From SXOA01 sp051004015 (GTDB taxonomy: Bacteria > Planctomycetota > Planctomycetia > Pirellulales > Pirellulaceae): a stretch of DNA of 64,000 nt. Location of the stretch: NCBI GenBank assembly GCA_051004015.1, contig JBPCKT010000053.1, positions 1-64,000 of the forward strand. Direction: 5' to 3'. The number at the start of each line of letters is the position of its first letter. Positions within the stretch are counted from its first letter, which is position 1. Position numbers and translations under genes: made by a program. Under the pieces are notes generated by a model that saw only the letters and a list, made by a program, of their open reading frames with translations, searched no databases and was not told where the DNA came from. Shown one piece after another: positions 43,754-52,890 of the stretch.

Positions 43754-44098
43754 ATGGAGGCACTCTATCGCACGCTCGCACCGACGGCCAAAACACCCGC
43801 CGCCCGTTCTTGGCGGTTCAATGTCCGCTCGCTGTTCATCTTGATCTTCATCGCCTCTCTCACCCTCGGTGCCGCCCGCCCCTTCCTCCACGTCTTCGGT
43901 TCCAGCCTCCAGAATTACATCGCTTTCATCTTCTGCGTGCTCACCCTCTTTGGCATCGGCGTTGCTCTCTGGCTGAGTCTGCGGCAGCACTCTCTGGAGG
44001 CGATGCCTTTTCATCCCACGAAAGAGCCAATTTGTACAATCGAGAATCCCTCAACGACAAATCCTGCGGCCAATCCTCACCAGCCCGTGAGCCAGTGA
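43754..44098 (+). CDS. Small two-span membrane protein
   Basis: This 114-residue protein has two hydrophobic segments, LFILIFIASLTLGAARPFL (about 27-45) and IAFIFCVLTLFGIGVALWL (about 56-74), followed by a hydrophilic tail. It is 9 bp downstream of the YgiQ gene. No family is recognised. Confidence 0.55.
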   Translation: MEALYRTLAPTAKTPAARSWRFNVRSLFILIFIASLTLGAARPFLHVFGSSLQNYIAFIFCVLTLFGIGVALWLSLRQHSLEAMPFHPTKEPICTIENPSTTNPAANPHQPVSQ

Positions 44099-44237
44099 GT
44101 ATCCCCCTTGAAGGAAGTTGATTAACCCTCCTATAGAGCGATGCATTGTTGCCCCGCTTGCTTGACGTGGCAAAGTAGGGAGGATAGAGTGTTTCGTATT
44201 GTGCGGCAAAATGACTCCAAAAAGGCAGGCGACCCAC

Positions 44238-44978
44238 ATGCTTAGCTTGCGTCCAAATATCTTATTGCTGTCCACCTGTGCCTGGTTCCTGAGTCTTAGC
44301 GTTTCGCTTGCCCAAAGCGAAAACGACAAGTTATCGCCGGTCCATCAAAAAGCGCTGCTCGCCCTTGAGCAGAAAGTGGAAACAGGGGACTTAGTTCTTC
44401 GGGAAGACTATTTTAGAGATAAGTTCAAGGAATTGCACGAGTTTCCCGGCCCCCCCGCAACACCACCTGCGCCACAACAGGTTCAAAAACTTACTCTCCG
44501 TGACACGCTTGAGTTTTTGAAAACTGTTACCGAAGTTTCCGCGGCAATGCTCAACGCCGCCAAGCCGAATCGCAATAGTGCCGACGCATATCAAACAGCC
44601 TGGTTGGAAGAAGAAAGAACAATACTTGCGCGGATGGGCGAAATTTCTCCGACCTTTGTACCGGACCTAGGGCAAGGCCCGGAGCGACTACAGATTTGGA
44701 CGACGTTTCTACGCGATTGGCGAGCCGACGTGGTCCGGCAACAACCGGATCGATTTCGAGACGCGCTACGGCAAGCTGCCTATTCGCTGCTGCGTTTGGG
44801 GCTGAATATTGAAGAAGGATGGGTTAAGGCGGTACGTGAGCAAGGCAATATCGCGACTACTGACTCCACGAGCTCAACTGCGACCATCGGGACGAGTTCG
44901 TCCTATGGCGGGCATCACCGGCATTACCGCATCATGCGCAGGATTGAGCGGCATCACTACCGTCACACTCGCTACTAG
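44238..44978 (+). CDS. Exported protein with His/Tyr-rich tail
   Basis: The chosen ATG 44238 gives 246 residues with a signal peptide (MLSLRPNILLLSTCAWFLSL, cut after SLAQ). The mature part is helical and charged. The last 25 residues are rich in His, Tyr and Arg (GGHHRHYRIMRR; HHYRHTRY), a possible metal-binding tail. An upstream GTG/ATG would place residues before the signal. No family is recognised. A metalloprotease gene follows 51 bp downstream. Confidence 0.55.
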   Translation: MLSLRPNILLLSTCAWFLSLSVSLAQSENDKLSPVHQKALLALEQKVETGDLVLREDYFRDKFKELHEFPGPPATPPAPQQVQKLTLRDTLEFLKTVTEVSAAMLNAAKPNRNSADAYQTAWLEEERTILARMGEISPTFVPDLGQGPERLQIWTTFLRDWRADVVRQQPDRFRDALRQAAYSLLRLGLNIEEGWVKAVREQGNIATTDSTSSTATIGTSSSYGGHHRHYRIMRRIERHHYRHTRY

Positions 44979-45029
44979 ACAAGCTTCCGAGATTCATTTC
45001 GCGACGCATTTCCACCAGGAACTTCTCAC

Positions 45030-45908
45030 ATGCCCGCAGGTGCATTATTCGCGTTATCCGTGACGAAGCCGTTGATTGAGAAAATGGCAAGAAAGCTGCT
45101 CAAGAAATATCAAGGCGACGGGATCATCAAGGACGCCCTCGGCGACTTGCTGCCCGAGGAAGGGAGCCTCGTGGATGGACTCACTCAACTCATCAAGGAG
45201 AAAAAGCTTGATGACGTTCTAAAGTCCGTTACCGAACCCGAAGAACTAACGGGCTCCATTATCGATGGAATTACGGACAGGATTAGAGAACTTCAAAAGG
45301 ACTCCGGCGAGCGGCTTAAGCCCGACGGGATACTGGGGCGCATGACGCTCAAGTGGATTAAGGAACGGAAAAGCTGCGGGATGCTGGAAAAGGAACACCT
45401 TACCCTAAATACGGCACCGACGGCAGAGCTGCAGAACGGGCGAAAGGTCATTCTCTATTACATCGAGAAAGATCACAAAGGTCACAAACTTCCAGTTCTC
45501 ACGGACTTCCCAATGCCCGGCTCGGCCTTTTATTTCCTGAAGATTGCGATTGGATCGTGGGTGGGCTACCTCGACCTCGAAGCAAACATTACGGAATTCC
45601 GCGAGCAGGCAAATTTGGTCATCACCACCGATAATCTGCCGCCGGGATCACCCGATAATTGGATCGCGTTAACTAGCGTAGGGCCACCCAGTGGTCAGCA
45701 GTTGCTACTGACGTTCGACAAAACAGAAACGTGGAGCAGCAAAGTATTCCAGGCTTGCACCGCCCACGAGTTCGGTCATGCGCTCGGTATTCGCCACAGA
45801 GACGTACAGCAGCCGAACCAACTCATGAACGACACGCTCTCGGACATCATTACGCCTCAGGGCTACGACATTTTAGTCGCTCAAACCAAGTGGGGAAAAC
45901 GCAGCTAG
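45030..45908 (+). CDS. Matrixin-like metalloprotease
   Basis: This 292-residue protein has the full metzincin zinc motif HEFGHALGIRH (His246, Glu247, His250, His256) and LMNDTLS as the Met-turn. Residues about 92-110 (RLKPDGILGRMTLKWI) resemble the last helix-turn of a peptidoglycan-binding domain, as in matrixin proenzymes. No signal peptide is present, which is odd for this family; it may use another route or act inside the cell. The gene overlaps a convergent lipoprotein gene by 4 bp. Confidence 0.75.
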   Translation: MPAGALFALSVTKPLIEKMARKLLKKYQGDGIIKDALGDLLPEEGSLVDGLTQLIKEKKLDDVLKSVTEPEELTGSIIDGITDRIRELQKDSGERLKPDGILGRMTLKWIKERKSCGMLEKEHLTLNTAPTAELQNGRKVILYYIEKDHKGHKLPVLTDFPMPGSAFYFLKIAIGSWVGYLDLEANITEFREQANLVITTDNLPPGSPDNWIALTSVGPPSGQQLLLTFDKTETWSSKVFQACTAHEFGHALGIRHRDVQQPNQLMNDTLSDIITPQGYDILVAQTKWGKRS

Positions 45909-46966
45909 CGTGCGTCCACCTTCCGACTGGCCGCCGCCGGCTGAACGGCGCTGGGCTGGCCAGAAAGATCCCGCCACACAAAGTCTGGGAAGACTGTCGG
46001 CTTGCGACTGATTCGCTTGGAGGGGGCGGGAGAGGTTTTTTGCCGCCTGGCTTCTTCATCCACCGAAGGTATCGGCGGATCGTCGGGTGCCGTGGGGGCG
46101 ACTGGCATATCGGCTGCGCCTGATTTCGGCATCGGGGCTGCCGGCGCAGCTTTCGTGCAGGCAGGGCAACTGGGATCGTTGCATGGCAGCGTGCAGGGAC
46201 CGCGCTCCAATGGTTCGTTGTCTTGAGGATACGGCAGCCGGCGAATCCTGGCAGCTTCCATTTCCGGCCCCTGCATCCCGAAGGTCAGGCGTACCGGGAT
46301 TCTCAGAGGAATCTCCGCGGGACGCAGCGGCTTTTTCACCGCCTCCTGCTCCGCTCGCGCGAGCGCCTCGGGGCCGCCGCACGTCTTCTCTGCCTCGCAG
46401 GGCTTGTGACGGCAGCGGTGACACAGACGGCGAATGAGGCCGGGCTCACAGCCGCAGGGCTGGTCGCAGCATTTGCAGGGGCGCTTTTGGGGCTCCCTGT
46501 CCGGCGGTTTTTTCTGGGCTTCCTGCTCGCGTTGTTTGATGAGAGCTTGCAACCCTTCGACGTCGACTTCCAGCTCTCCGAGCTCCAATCCTTGCTCGAC
46601 GTTGAAGGAAACTTTGTGTTCCAACTGCTCGCGAATATTGTGCTTCACCTTTTTCTGCAGAGCTTCCTGGTTGGCCTGGCAAAACTGCATCTCCAGGCGT
46701 TGGCGTTCGGCCGCCATGCGGGCCGCTTCCACGTCGCGCTCGGCAGCGAGCTTGCGGGACTTCACTTCCTCTTGAATCAATGCTTCCCGCGTGTCCTGCC
46801 GGATTTCTGCCAGGTCTTGATGGACCTGGCACTTGGTCACAACCGCGTTGTACATCCCGGCAAAGTGCTGGCTGACGGCCGCGCAGCCAGACAAGTTTGC
46901 CGCTAGCATCCCCGCGGCGCAGAGCACGGTGCGGCGCAAGATTCCGAAGGAAGCGGGTGTGAACAT
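45905..46966 (-). CDS. Cys-rich lipoprotein with coiled-coil region
   Basis: This 353-residue protein starts at 46966 and carries a lipobox (ANLSGC), so it is probably lipid-anchored. Residues about 50-155 are Glu/Gln/Lys-rich and likely coiled coil. Then follows a cysteine-rich block (RPCKCCDQPCGCEPG, CHRCRHKPCEAEKTC), and later CTLPCNDPSCPAC. The C-terminus is Pro/Ala-rich. A metal- or disulfide-stabilised role is possible; no family is recognised. Confidence 0.6.
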   Translation of the reverse strand: MFTPASFGILRRTVLCAAGMLAANLSGCAAVSQHFAGMYNAVVTKCQVHQDLAEIRQDTREALIQEEVKSRKLAAERDVEAARMAAERQRLEMQFCQANQEALQKKVKHNIREQLEHKVSFNVEQGLELGELEVDVEGLQALIKQREQEAQKKPPDREPQKRPCKCCDQPCGCEPGLIRRLCHRCRHKPCEAEKTCGGPEALARAEQEAVKKPLRPAEIPLRIPVRLTFGMQGPEMEAARIRRLPYPQDNEPLERGPCTLPCNDPSCPACTKAAPAAPMPKSGAADMPVAPTAPDDPPIPSVDEEARRQKTSPAPSKRISRKPTVFPDFVWRDLSGQPSAVQPAAASRKVDAR

Positions 46967-47198
46967 GGCGGCGGTCGTCACTACGGAATGTGTTATGGCG
47001 ATAAGGACTCTCGTTTCCATAAATCGAGTGGTAGCGGTCGTTCGCGTGAAACTACCGTCTTGTGGTGGGGTGGTAGCGGATTTGCCCGCAATTCGGCTGG
47101 AAAAGGCAGCGTAAAACTCCCCACACGCACTCCACTCGCGGTCCGGCGTCGATCCGTCATAATGGTTCGTTCGCTCGCATAACCCTCCCTTCCCGTCC

Positions 47199-48155
47199 AT
47201 GCCCCGCCGCAAGCTTCTCCCCTACCTCTGGATGCTGCTGGGGACCTTCGCGTTTGCGGTGATGGCGGTTCTGATCAATGAGCTCAAGGAGGAGGTGCCG
47301 TGGCAGTGGATTGCCTTGGCCCGCAGTTCCTTAGCGATGGTTTTTGGGGCCGGGCTGGTGCTGGCGGCGGGGGCTCGGTTCGCGTTCTGGCGGCCGCGGA
47401 TCTTGTGGATGCGGAGCCTGGCGGGGAGCGTCAGTTTGCTGTGCGGGTTCTATGCGATGACGCATTATGACGTGTCGGTGGTGCTCACGCTGACCAATAT
47501 GTATCCGCTGTGGGTGGCGGTCCTTTCCTGGCCGCTTCTCGGAGAGATGCCGAGCATGGATACCTGGATTGCCGCGGTCGTGGGCGTCATCGGCGTTGCC
47601 GTCCTGAGCCTCGGCAGCGCGCCGCCGGATTCAACCACGCAGATTGCTGGCGCCACGATAGGTGCCACGGATTACACCGCCACCATTGCCGTCGCCGCCG
47701 CTATTCTCAGTTCTCTGATGAGCGCCGTGGCCCTGATTGGGTTGCACAAATTGCACGGCGTGGATTCGCGGGCCGTGGTGACGCATTTTTCCTTCGTCTC
47801 GACGATGGGCTGCTTGGGGGCCATCGGCGTACTCGCCCTTTCGCAGCCGGGAGTGGCGACCTGGGGACTCCCCACGACTGCCACGCCGGCAACGCTCGTG
47901 ATGCTGCTCTGCGTCGGCATTGCCGCCACCGTAGGGCAGCTCTTCCTGACCAAGGCCTTCACCACGGGTTCGCCCTCGCGTATTTCCGTCATCGGCCTGT
48001 CCCAGACCGCGTTTACCATGCTCTTCCAACTGATCGTGCATCGGCAGCACTTCTCAGCGCTGACGCTGGCCGGCATGGGGCTCATCGTTACCCCGACCGC
48101 TTGGGTGCTGCTCCGCGGCCGAGCGGTCGGGGATGAGCCGGATCCGCCGACCTGA
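47199..48155 (+). CDS. DMT/EamA family transporter
   Basis: This 318-residue inner-membrane protein has about ten membrane segments arranged as two EamA repeats (about 5-140 and 160-305). Motifs include FAVMAVLINEL, WIALARSSLAM and a second-repeat SPSRISVIGLSQ stretch. The family exports amino acids, nucleotides or other small metabolites; the substrate is not readable. It ends 4 bp before a convergent gene. Confidence 0.85.
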   Translation: MPRRKLLPYLWMLLGTFAFAVMAVLINELKEEVPWQWIALARSSLAMVFGAGLVLAAGARFAFWRPRILWMRSLAGSVSLLCGFYAMTHYDVSVVLTLTNMYPLWVAVLSWPLLGEMPSMDTWIAAVVGVIGVAVLSLGSAPPDSTTQIAGATIGATDYTATIAVAAAILSSLMSAVALIGLHKLHGVDSRAVVTHFSFVSTMGCLGAIGVLALSQPGVATWGLPTTATPATLVMLLCVGIAATVGQLFLTKAFTTGSPSRISVIGLSQTAFTMLFQLIVHRQHFSALTLAGMGLIVTPTAWVLLRGRAVGDEPDPPT

Positions 48156-48159
48156 GCCG

Positions 48160-48987
48160 TCACTTTTTCTTCCCCTCATAAAACTTGGCCAAATCAATTC
48201 CTCCTTTCCGCTCTTCCTCCAGCAGCTTGAGCCGCGTCTCCAGCCGCTCCAGGCGATTGAGCAGCAGCGGCAGGACGCTTTGCGTTTCGTCGAGCTTCTT
48301 GGGCCGCGGGACGGCGGGGTAGCCGAGATGCCGCTGCAGGGCCGCGAACAAGTACAGTGGATCCTTCTTCCGATTGGCCCAGGCGATTTTTCCTTCCTTC
48401 TCGCCGAAGAGCATTGGCTTCTCCGGCGGCTCGATTTCTTCGCCCGGCCGCTGCCGCTGTTTCTGATAAAAGTCGCTCCGGACATAGATCATGTCAGCGA
48501 AATCCACGAGGCCCACCTGCCGCCGGACGGTCAGAATCCACTCACGCCAGGCTTCATCGAAAATCGGATCCTGGGCCATCGCACCCAAACCCGGATCATA
48601 CTTCAGACGATTGCGGCTGAGGCACTCGAACTGGTAGAGGAAGACCCCCTGCGGCGAACCCCCCTTGGAGCGAAACTCCGCTTCGTGCCGCAGGATTTCC
48701 ACCGCCACGCGGATGTCGAACCGCCCCCGCTCCGCTTCCGCCTCCCCAATCACATACGTCTGGAACGGCGTGAAGTAGTGCGGCAGCCGGGCCATCGCCG
48801 AGGACATCGTCCCCAGGTGCTTGAGCTCCGCCAGCATAAAATCAATCGCCATCGGCAGCCGCGTCGTCGCCAGTAGCTCATTCTTGATCTGCAGCATCAA
48901 CTCCTGCACCGGCACATTCTCCGGCAGCCGCTCCCCGAGGGCCCGGAAGAGGTAGGCCTGTTCGACATATTCTTCGCGGTCGAGCAT
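48160..48987 (-). CDS. Conserved hypothetical protein
   Basis: This 275-residue soluble protein begins MLDREEYVEQAYLFRALGERL, a conserved start I associate with a planctomycete-wide family of unknown function. ELLATTRLPMAIDFMLAELKHLG and YFTPFQTYVIGEAE are other distinctive blocks. The C-terminus is predicted coiled coil (LLLNRLERLETRLKLLEEE). No catalytic motif is visible. Confidence 0.75.
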   Translation of the reverse strand: MLDREEYVEQAYLFRALGERLPENVPVQELMLQIKNELLATTRLPMAIDFMLAELKHLGTMSSAMARLPHYFTPFQTYVIGEAEAERGRFDIRVAVEILRHEAEFRSKGGSPQGVFLYQFECLSRNRLKYDPGLGAMAQDPIFDEAWREWILTVRRQVGLVDFADMIYVRSDFYQKQRQRPGEEIEPPEKPMLFGEKEGKIAWANRKKDPLYLFAALQRHLGYPAVPRPKKLDETQSVLPLLLNRLERLETRLKLLEEERKGGIDLAKFYEGKKK

Positions 48988-49707
48988 GGGGTGCCGGGGC
49001 TGGGGACTGGGGGCTGGGGTGGACGGGACTGGAGTCCCATCCTACGACCAGCATCATTATAGACGTTTGAGATCATCCTCGGTCCCAGGCTCTGCCTGGG
49101 ACCGCACGTCCTCCGAGGCTCCGCCTCGCGTCCTGGAAATACCCCCTGCCCTTAACCCCCGCTGATCAGGCCCAAGCCGCCCGCCGGCCTATAAGCGGCT
49201 CTTTCCTCCGAGTATTCCACCGAAAACCAGGGCACTTTTCCCATCTCTTGGCAGCCACAAGCCGTTGGATACCAACGCTTTGCGTCGCCAACCCGGCGTT
49301 CCATTCCTGGAAAAACGCCGATTCCATAATTCCGACCCGTTCGGGTGGGTTATGCGCGCAATTATAAGCTGTTTTTCATGCACACCAACAGACTCGCGCA
49401 CCTTATCAGTGGCAACAATTCTTCCATTACGACCGAATTGTCAAGGAGCGAACCTTCCCGATCCCGCGGGCCGGCGCGAGAGCGTCGCACCCTTTAGACG
49501 CTTGGATCGAAACATTTATTCACTATGACCAAAAGATTATTTTTCGCTTGGCGCAAGGGTGCTGGAAGCCAATACACCCCGCGGCCGTTACGAGGCTTAG
49601 GCCCGAAGAGCCGACAGTCAGTTGCCCGGTCTCAATACCCAATCTCAGTACGCACTTTGACGGGCAATTTGGCGGCGGGTACTATGCTGAAGAGTTGTGC
49701 GTGATCA
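48988..49707. other. Repeat-containing intergenic region
   Basis: No supported gene over 720 bases. It contains a GGGGCTGGGGACT arm (48995-49020), directly followed by a GGACGGGACT arm (49021-49045) and a divergent multi-hairpin element (49079-49135). A short frame at 49525-49704 has no recognisable homology. Confidence 0.65.
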
Positions 49708-50169
49708 ATGGCCGGACTATCGGAGAGTCAACAGATGGTAGTTGTGCCAGATAGCGTTTTACCGCTGTTTCTTGCGGCGGGCTGGTACTCAAATCGGCGG
49801 GTTGTCGTGTGCTTCGACCGCTTGGCGTCGTTGCGGTCGTATTCAATGGCTGCAGAACTGCTCGAAACGTTGGGCGGCCTGCATATCGGTACGTGCGGTC
49901 CCGGAAGGCACTGCGCTACAAGCGACATCGAATTCACGCTGAGCCCGTCCATCGATCACAGGTATGCAGTCGGCGAAATGGAGACGCCTGGCGACGATTT
50001 GTTTCCGCTTGGCGAAGCCCATAAAAGGCACATGGAATTGTTCCTCGACGCGCGTGGCCGCCTCATGGTGTACGGCGTTCAGGACGGGAGCCTCAGCGTC
50101 CGTGGGGACTCGTTCGCGGAAGGCATCGAGCGGATGTTGCTCGGTCAACTCGCGAAAGATTGCGCCTAG
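49708..50169 (+). CDS. SUKH-3-like immunity protein
   Basis: This 153-residue protein matches the SUKH-3 pattern: LFLAAGWYSNRRV near the N-terminus (the L-x-x-A-G-W-x-x-x-R motif), a central GEMETPGDDLFPLGEAHKRHMELFLD and a GRLMVYG strand. SUKH proteins usually neutralise toxins of polymorphic/contact-dependent systems. No toxin gene is visible next to it, so it is an orphan immunity candidate. The ATG at 49708 lacks a strong Shine-Dalgarno. Confidence 0.65.
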   Translation: MAGLSESQQMVVVPDSVLPLFLAAGWYSNRRVVVCFDRLASLRSYSMAAELLETLGGLHIGTCGPGRHCATSDIEFTLSPSIDHRYAVGEMETPGDDLFPLGEAHKRHMELFLDARGRLMVYGVQDGSLSVRGDSFAEGIERMLLGQLAKDCA

Positions 50170-50219
50170 CCATACGCGGGCGCCTAAGATTAAGAAGAGA
50201 AGAGGAGAGGAATAGTTCG

Positions 50220-51293
50220 CTACCTCACCAACACCTTCGCCCCCACGGTCAGAATCGCCGCCATATCCTCGGCATCCCGCGGGCTCAGGCTGATGCAGCC
50301 GCGGATGGGGCCGCTCTGGCTGCGGGCGGGGCTGCCGTGGATGCTGGCGTTGTCTCCCAGGTCAATCCACCATTGGCCGTAGGGGTTGCTCGGGTCGCCG
50401 GCCGCAATGGTCCGCTCGCCAATGTAGGTCTTCTCCATCTTCGTCTCGCGGACGGCGTATTCCCCTGGTGCGGGCGGCTCATCGCCGAGCGCGAACGGGA
50501 AGCGGCCAGCGTACAGGTTGCCCAGGTAGACCGTGATTTCGCTGCCGGCCGTGTCCACTTCCGCCCGGAACGGCCCGGGGACGACCTTGAGCCGTGTCGT
50601 GGTCACCAGCACGTTCGGATTGTTCACAACATCGCTGTTGATGCTGGCCAGTAGCTGCGTGCTCACGCCATATTTTCGGGCCACATCGACCAGCCGTTCC
50701 CGGTCGCTTTGCACAACGTGCGGGCCAGCCAGCAGATGTTCCTTGGAATAGATGACCTTGGCAGCCAGGGCATCGAGCCACTCCAGGACCTGCTGCTGCT
50801 GCGGGGAATCGAGGTCGGGGCTGCGATAGTAGGGGGTGAGCGTGGCCAGAGCCTCACGGAATTTTCCTTCGTCCACCTGATACGTCGCCGTGATCCAGTC
50901 CCGCTTGAAGTTCGCCGCCGTCAGATTGACTTCGCCTGTCCGAGGATTGCCTTCCCCCAACGTGGCCTCATGCCCGGCTGGCTTTGCTCCGCTCGCGCCG
51001 ATTTCCACATCCGGTCCCGGCGGCAGAGTCTCGGTGAGGGTATGCGGGGGAGAGACGTCGGGGAACTTAGAATCCAACTGCCTGGGAGATTCCGCGCGGC
51101 CATTCTGAGTCGCTTCGGAGACCTGCGTCTCTGCTCCGCCGGGCCCCATGTCCACTTCCAGCGTGTCCCGCTCCACCTCTTCCTTGGTCATCCCATGCGG
51201 GGGCGCGGCAGGGGGCTGATGCAGTGTCACGTAGACGCCGTACAGGACCCCAGCCAAAACAATCACCAGTGCGGCAGATTTAAGCGTATTCAC
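50220..51293 (-). CDS. L,D-transpeptidase with LysM-like region
   Basis: This 357-residue protein starts at GTG 51293 with GGGAGGA 8 bases upstream. It is anchored by an N-terminal membrane segment (SAALVIVLAGVLYGVYV, about 6-22), followed by a Pro/Gly-rich linker. A LysM-like segment YGVSTQLLASIN lies near 210. The YkuD catalytic domain ends with His319 and Cys333 in SIHGSPARSQ and IRGCISLS. It would form 3-3 cross-links or attach proteins to peptidoglycan, supporting the presence of peptidoglycan in this lineage. Confidence 0.88.
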   Translation of the reverse strand: MNTLKSAALVIVLAGVLYGVYVTLHQPPAAPPHGMTKEEVERDTLEVDMGPGGAETQVSEATQNGRAESPRQLDSKFPDVSPPHTLTETLPPGPDVEIGASGAKPAGHEATLGEGNPRTGEVNLTAANFKRDWITATYQVDEGKFREALATLTPYYRSPDLDSPQQQQVLEWLDALAAKVIYSKEHLLAGPHVVQSDRERLVDVARKYGVSTQLLASINSDVVNNPNVLVTTTRLKVVPGPFRAEVDTAGSEITVYLGNLYAGRFPFALGDEPPAPGEYAVRETKMEKTYIGERTIAAGDPSNPYGQWWIDLGDNASIHGSPARSQSGPIRGCISLSPRDAEDMAAILTVGAKVLVR

Positions 51294-51433
51294 GTCCGTC
51301 CTCCCTGACGAAACGGCCTCCTCGCGGCCCGCTAGCAATTAGCGCACCCCAAGCGAGGCTAGAATGCGGATATTAGGTAATTCGCCGCGAGCCAGCCATA
51401 GCAAAATCCCTCTTTCCACCAGAAGAACTTCCC

Positions 51434-51778
51434 ATGCCCGCCAAAACCATCTTCAAACGGATCATCGACCAGGAAATCCCGGCCAAAATCCTCTACGAGG
51501 ACGACCTTTGCCTCGCCTTCGCCGACACCAATCCCCAGGCCCCCACGCACCTATTGGTCATCCCCAAGAAGGAAGTCAAGTCAGTCGCCGACCTCGAGAA
51601 CGAAGACCTGGCGCTCGCCGGCCATCTCCTCCTCGTCTGTCGCAACCTGGCCAAAAAGTTCGGCTTGGAGAACGGCTATCGCATCGTCACGAACGTTGGC
51701 CCCGCTGCCGGCCAGTCGGTCGAGCACCTTCACTTGCATCTCCTCGGCGGCCGGGCGATGATCTGGCCGCCAGGGTGA
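51434..51778 (+). CDS. HIT family protein (HINT-type)
   Basis: This 114-residue purine-nucleotide phosphoramidase-type hydrolase has FKRIIDQEIPAKILYEDD at the start and the histidine triad EHLHLHLLGGR (His98, His100, His102). Length is typical for HINT. It is cytoplasmic. Convergent with a DUF1559 gene; an inverted repeat (51785-51883) separates them. Confidence 0.93.
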   Translation: MPAKTIFKRIIDQEIPAKILYEDDLCLAFADTNPQAPTHLLVIPKKEVKSVADLENEDLALAGHLLLVCRNLAKKFGLENGYRIVTNVGPAAGQSVEHLHLHLLGGRAMIWPPG

Positions 51779-51784
51779 ATGAAA

Positions 51785-51883
51785 GGCGAGCGGCCAGCGT
51801 AAGCTGGCCGGTAACACGGAATCGGCAAGAAACGACCGCTCCAATGTGCGGACTCACCGGCCAGCTCACGCAGGACGCTCGCC
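51785..51883. repeat. 28-base inverted repeat between convergent genes
   Basis: Arms 51785-51812 and 51856-51883 (GGCGAGCG..AGCTGGCCGGT) are complementary except for a 4-base block and one other base. The inner AGCTGGCCGGT/ACCGGCCAGCT parts are perfect. A bidirectional terminator role is plausible. Confidence 0.8.
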
Positions 51884-51903
51884 AGTGAGGTGCGGCCAGC
51901 CGC

Positions 51904-52890
51904 TCAATAGCCGCTGACAATCTCATTGCCGCTACGTGTGGCGAGCGCCGGCAGGATGGGGGCGGCGGAATAATGGAAAAAGCGGGCCGAGCCGTCGGCG
52001 AACAGAAAGTTCCCCCCGCCGGGGTGCAGGCTCCAGAAATGATAGCGGTCGCACGGGTTATCGATTCGTCCTGGCCCGAAGCCTCGACCGGAAGGGGTAC
52101 AGGGGTCTTGAGGGAAACCACCAGGTGACGGGATGAGCATTCCGCCATCCGGTCCGGGAAAGAGCCCGCCCACGCCATTTGCCGAGTACCAGCGGCCCGC
52201 CTGTCCCGTGGCGGGTGGCGGGCGTTCGCCGACCATCAGCGTCGAACTCAATCCATCGGTTACCTGGCCAAAGTTGGGACCAGGTGCCTGTCCCAGCATT
52301 CCGGGCGCTGCTTGAAACGTATTGGGACCAATTTGGACCATGCCAATCATGGAGCCGGCTACTCCCAGGTAGGAGCTGAAGGCGGCGAGGTCTCCGTTGG
52401 GCATCAAGAGCGGCGCTCGCAGTCGCCGGTCGTTAGGACAGATAAAGGACTCAATGGGAGTAATATGCCCTATATGGGGTGGGTTGTGGTGCGAAACTGG
52501 GTCAATGCGACACGCCTGCTCGGTAAGCGTCCATAGTCCGCCTTGGTCCATCTGCGGGAGGATCAGGGCGCTCCAGAGCAGCATTTTATTAGGATCGTTG
52601 GGAACCCCCGACGGGGCTTTTGGAGGCAGGCAGCCGTGCAGGTCATGGTGGAGATGCAATGCAACCCCCAACTGCCGGAGTTTGTTCAAGCATTCGACGC
52701 GCGCCGCCGATTCGCGCGAATGCTGGACAGCCGGCAGCATTAGGCTCACGAGGATGCCGATAATCGCGATCACAATCACCAGTTCCAGCAAGGTAAAGCC
52801 GCCATAGTAGCCGGCACACTCCATGTGCCGGCAGCCCCGCACACGGAGGGTGCGGGCTACTATTCTCCGCTGCTCGATTTCAGATTGCAT
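51904..52890 (-). CDS. DUF1559 prepilin-like protein
   Basis: This 328-residue protein has a type IV prepilin-type motif: YYGG at 28-31, then FTLLELVIVIAIIGILVSL, so cleavage would fall after Gly31. The C-terminal H-x-G domain (SLHPGGGNFLFADGSARFF) defines DUF1559, a family expanded in planctomycetes. The leader is unusual: residues about 10-30 are encoded by a palindromic element (52804-52863). The ATG overlaps the stop of the upstream DUF1573 gene by one base (TGATG), so the two are translationally coupled. Confidence 0.88.
   Translation of the reverse strand: MQSEIEQRRIVARTLRVRGCRHMECAGYYGGFTLLELVIVIAIIGILVSLMLPAVQHSRESAARVECLNKLRQLGVALHLHHDLHGCLPPKAPSGVPNDPNKMLLWSALILPQMDQGGLWTLTEQACRIDPVSHHNPPHIGHITPIESFICPNDRRLRAPLLMPNGDLAAFSSYLGVAGSMIGMVQIGPNTFQAAPGMLGQAPGPNFGQVTDGLSSTLMVGERPPPATGQAGRWYSANGVGGLFPGPDGGMLIPSPGGFPQDPCTPSGRGFGPGRIDNPCDRYHFWSLHPGGGNFLFADGSARFFHYSAAPILPALATRSGNEIVSGY
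52804..52863. repeat. Two-hairpin element with ATAGTAGCC/GGCTACTAT outer stem
   Basis: Hairpins CCGGCACA/TGTGCCGG and CCCGCAC/GTGCGGG lie inside an outer stem of 9 bases. It sits inside the DUF1559 leader-coding sequence in frame. Confidence 0.85.

Noticed and set aside
49525..49704. Short frame upstream of the SUKH-3 gene (begins M-T-K-R-L-F-F) as a possible toxin fragment.
   Set aside because: Only about 59 codons with no recognisable toxin motif.
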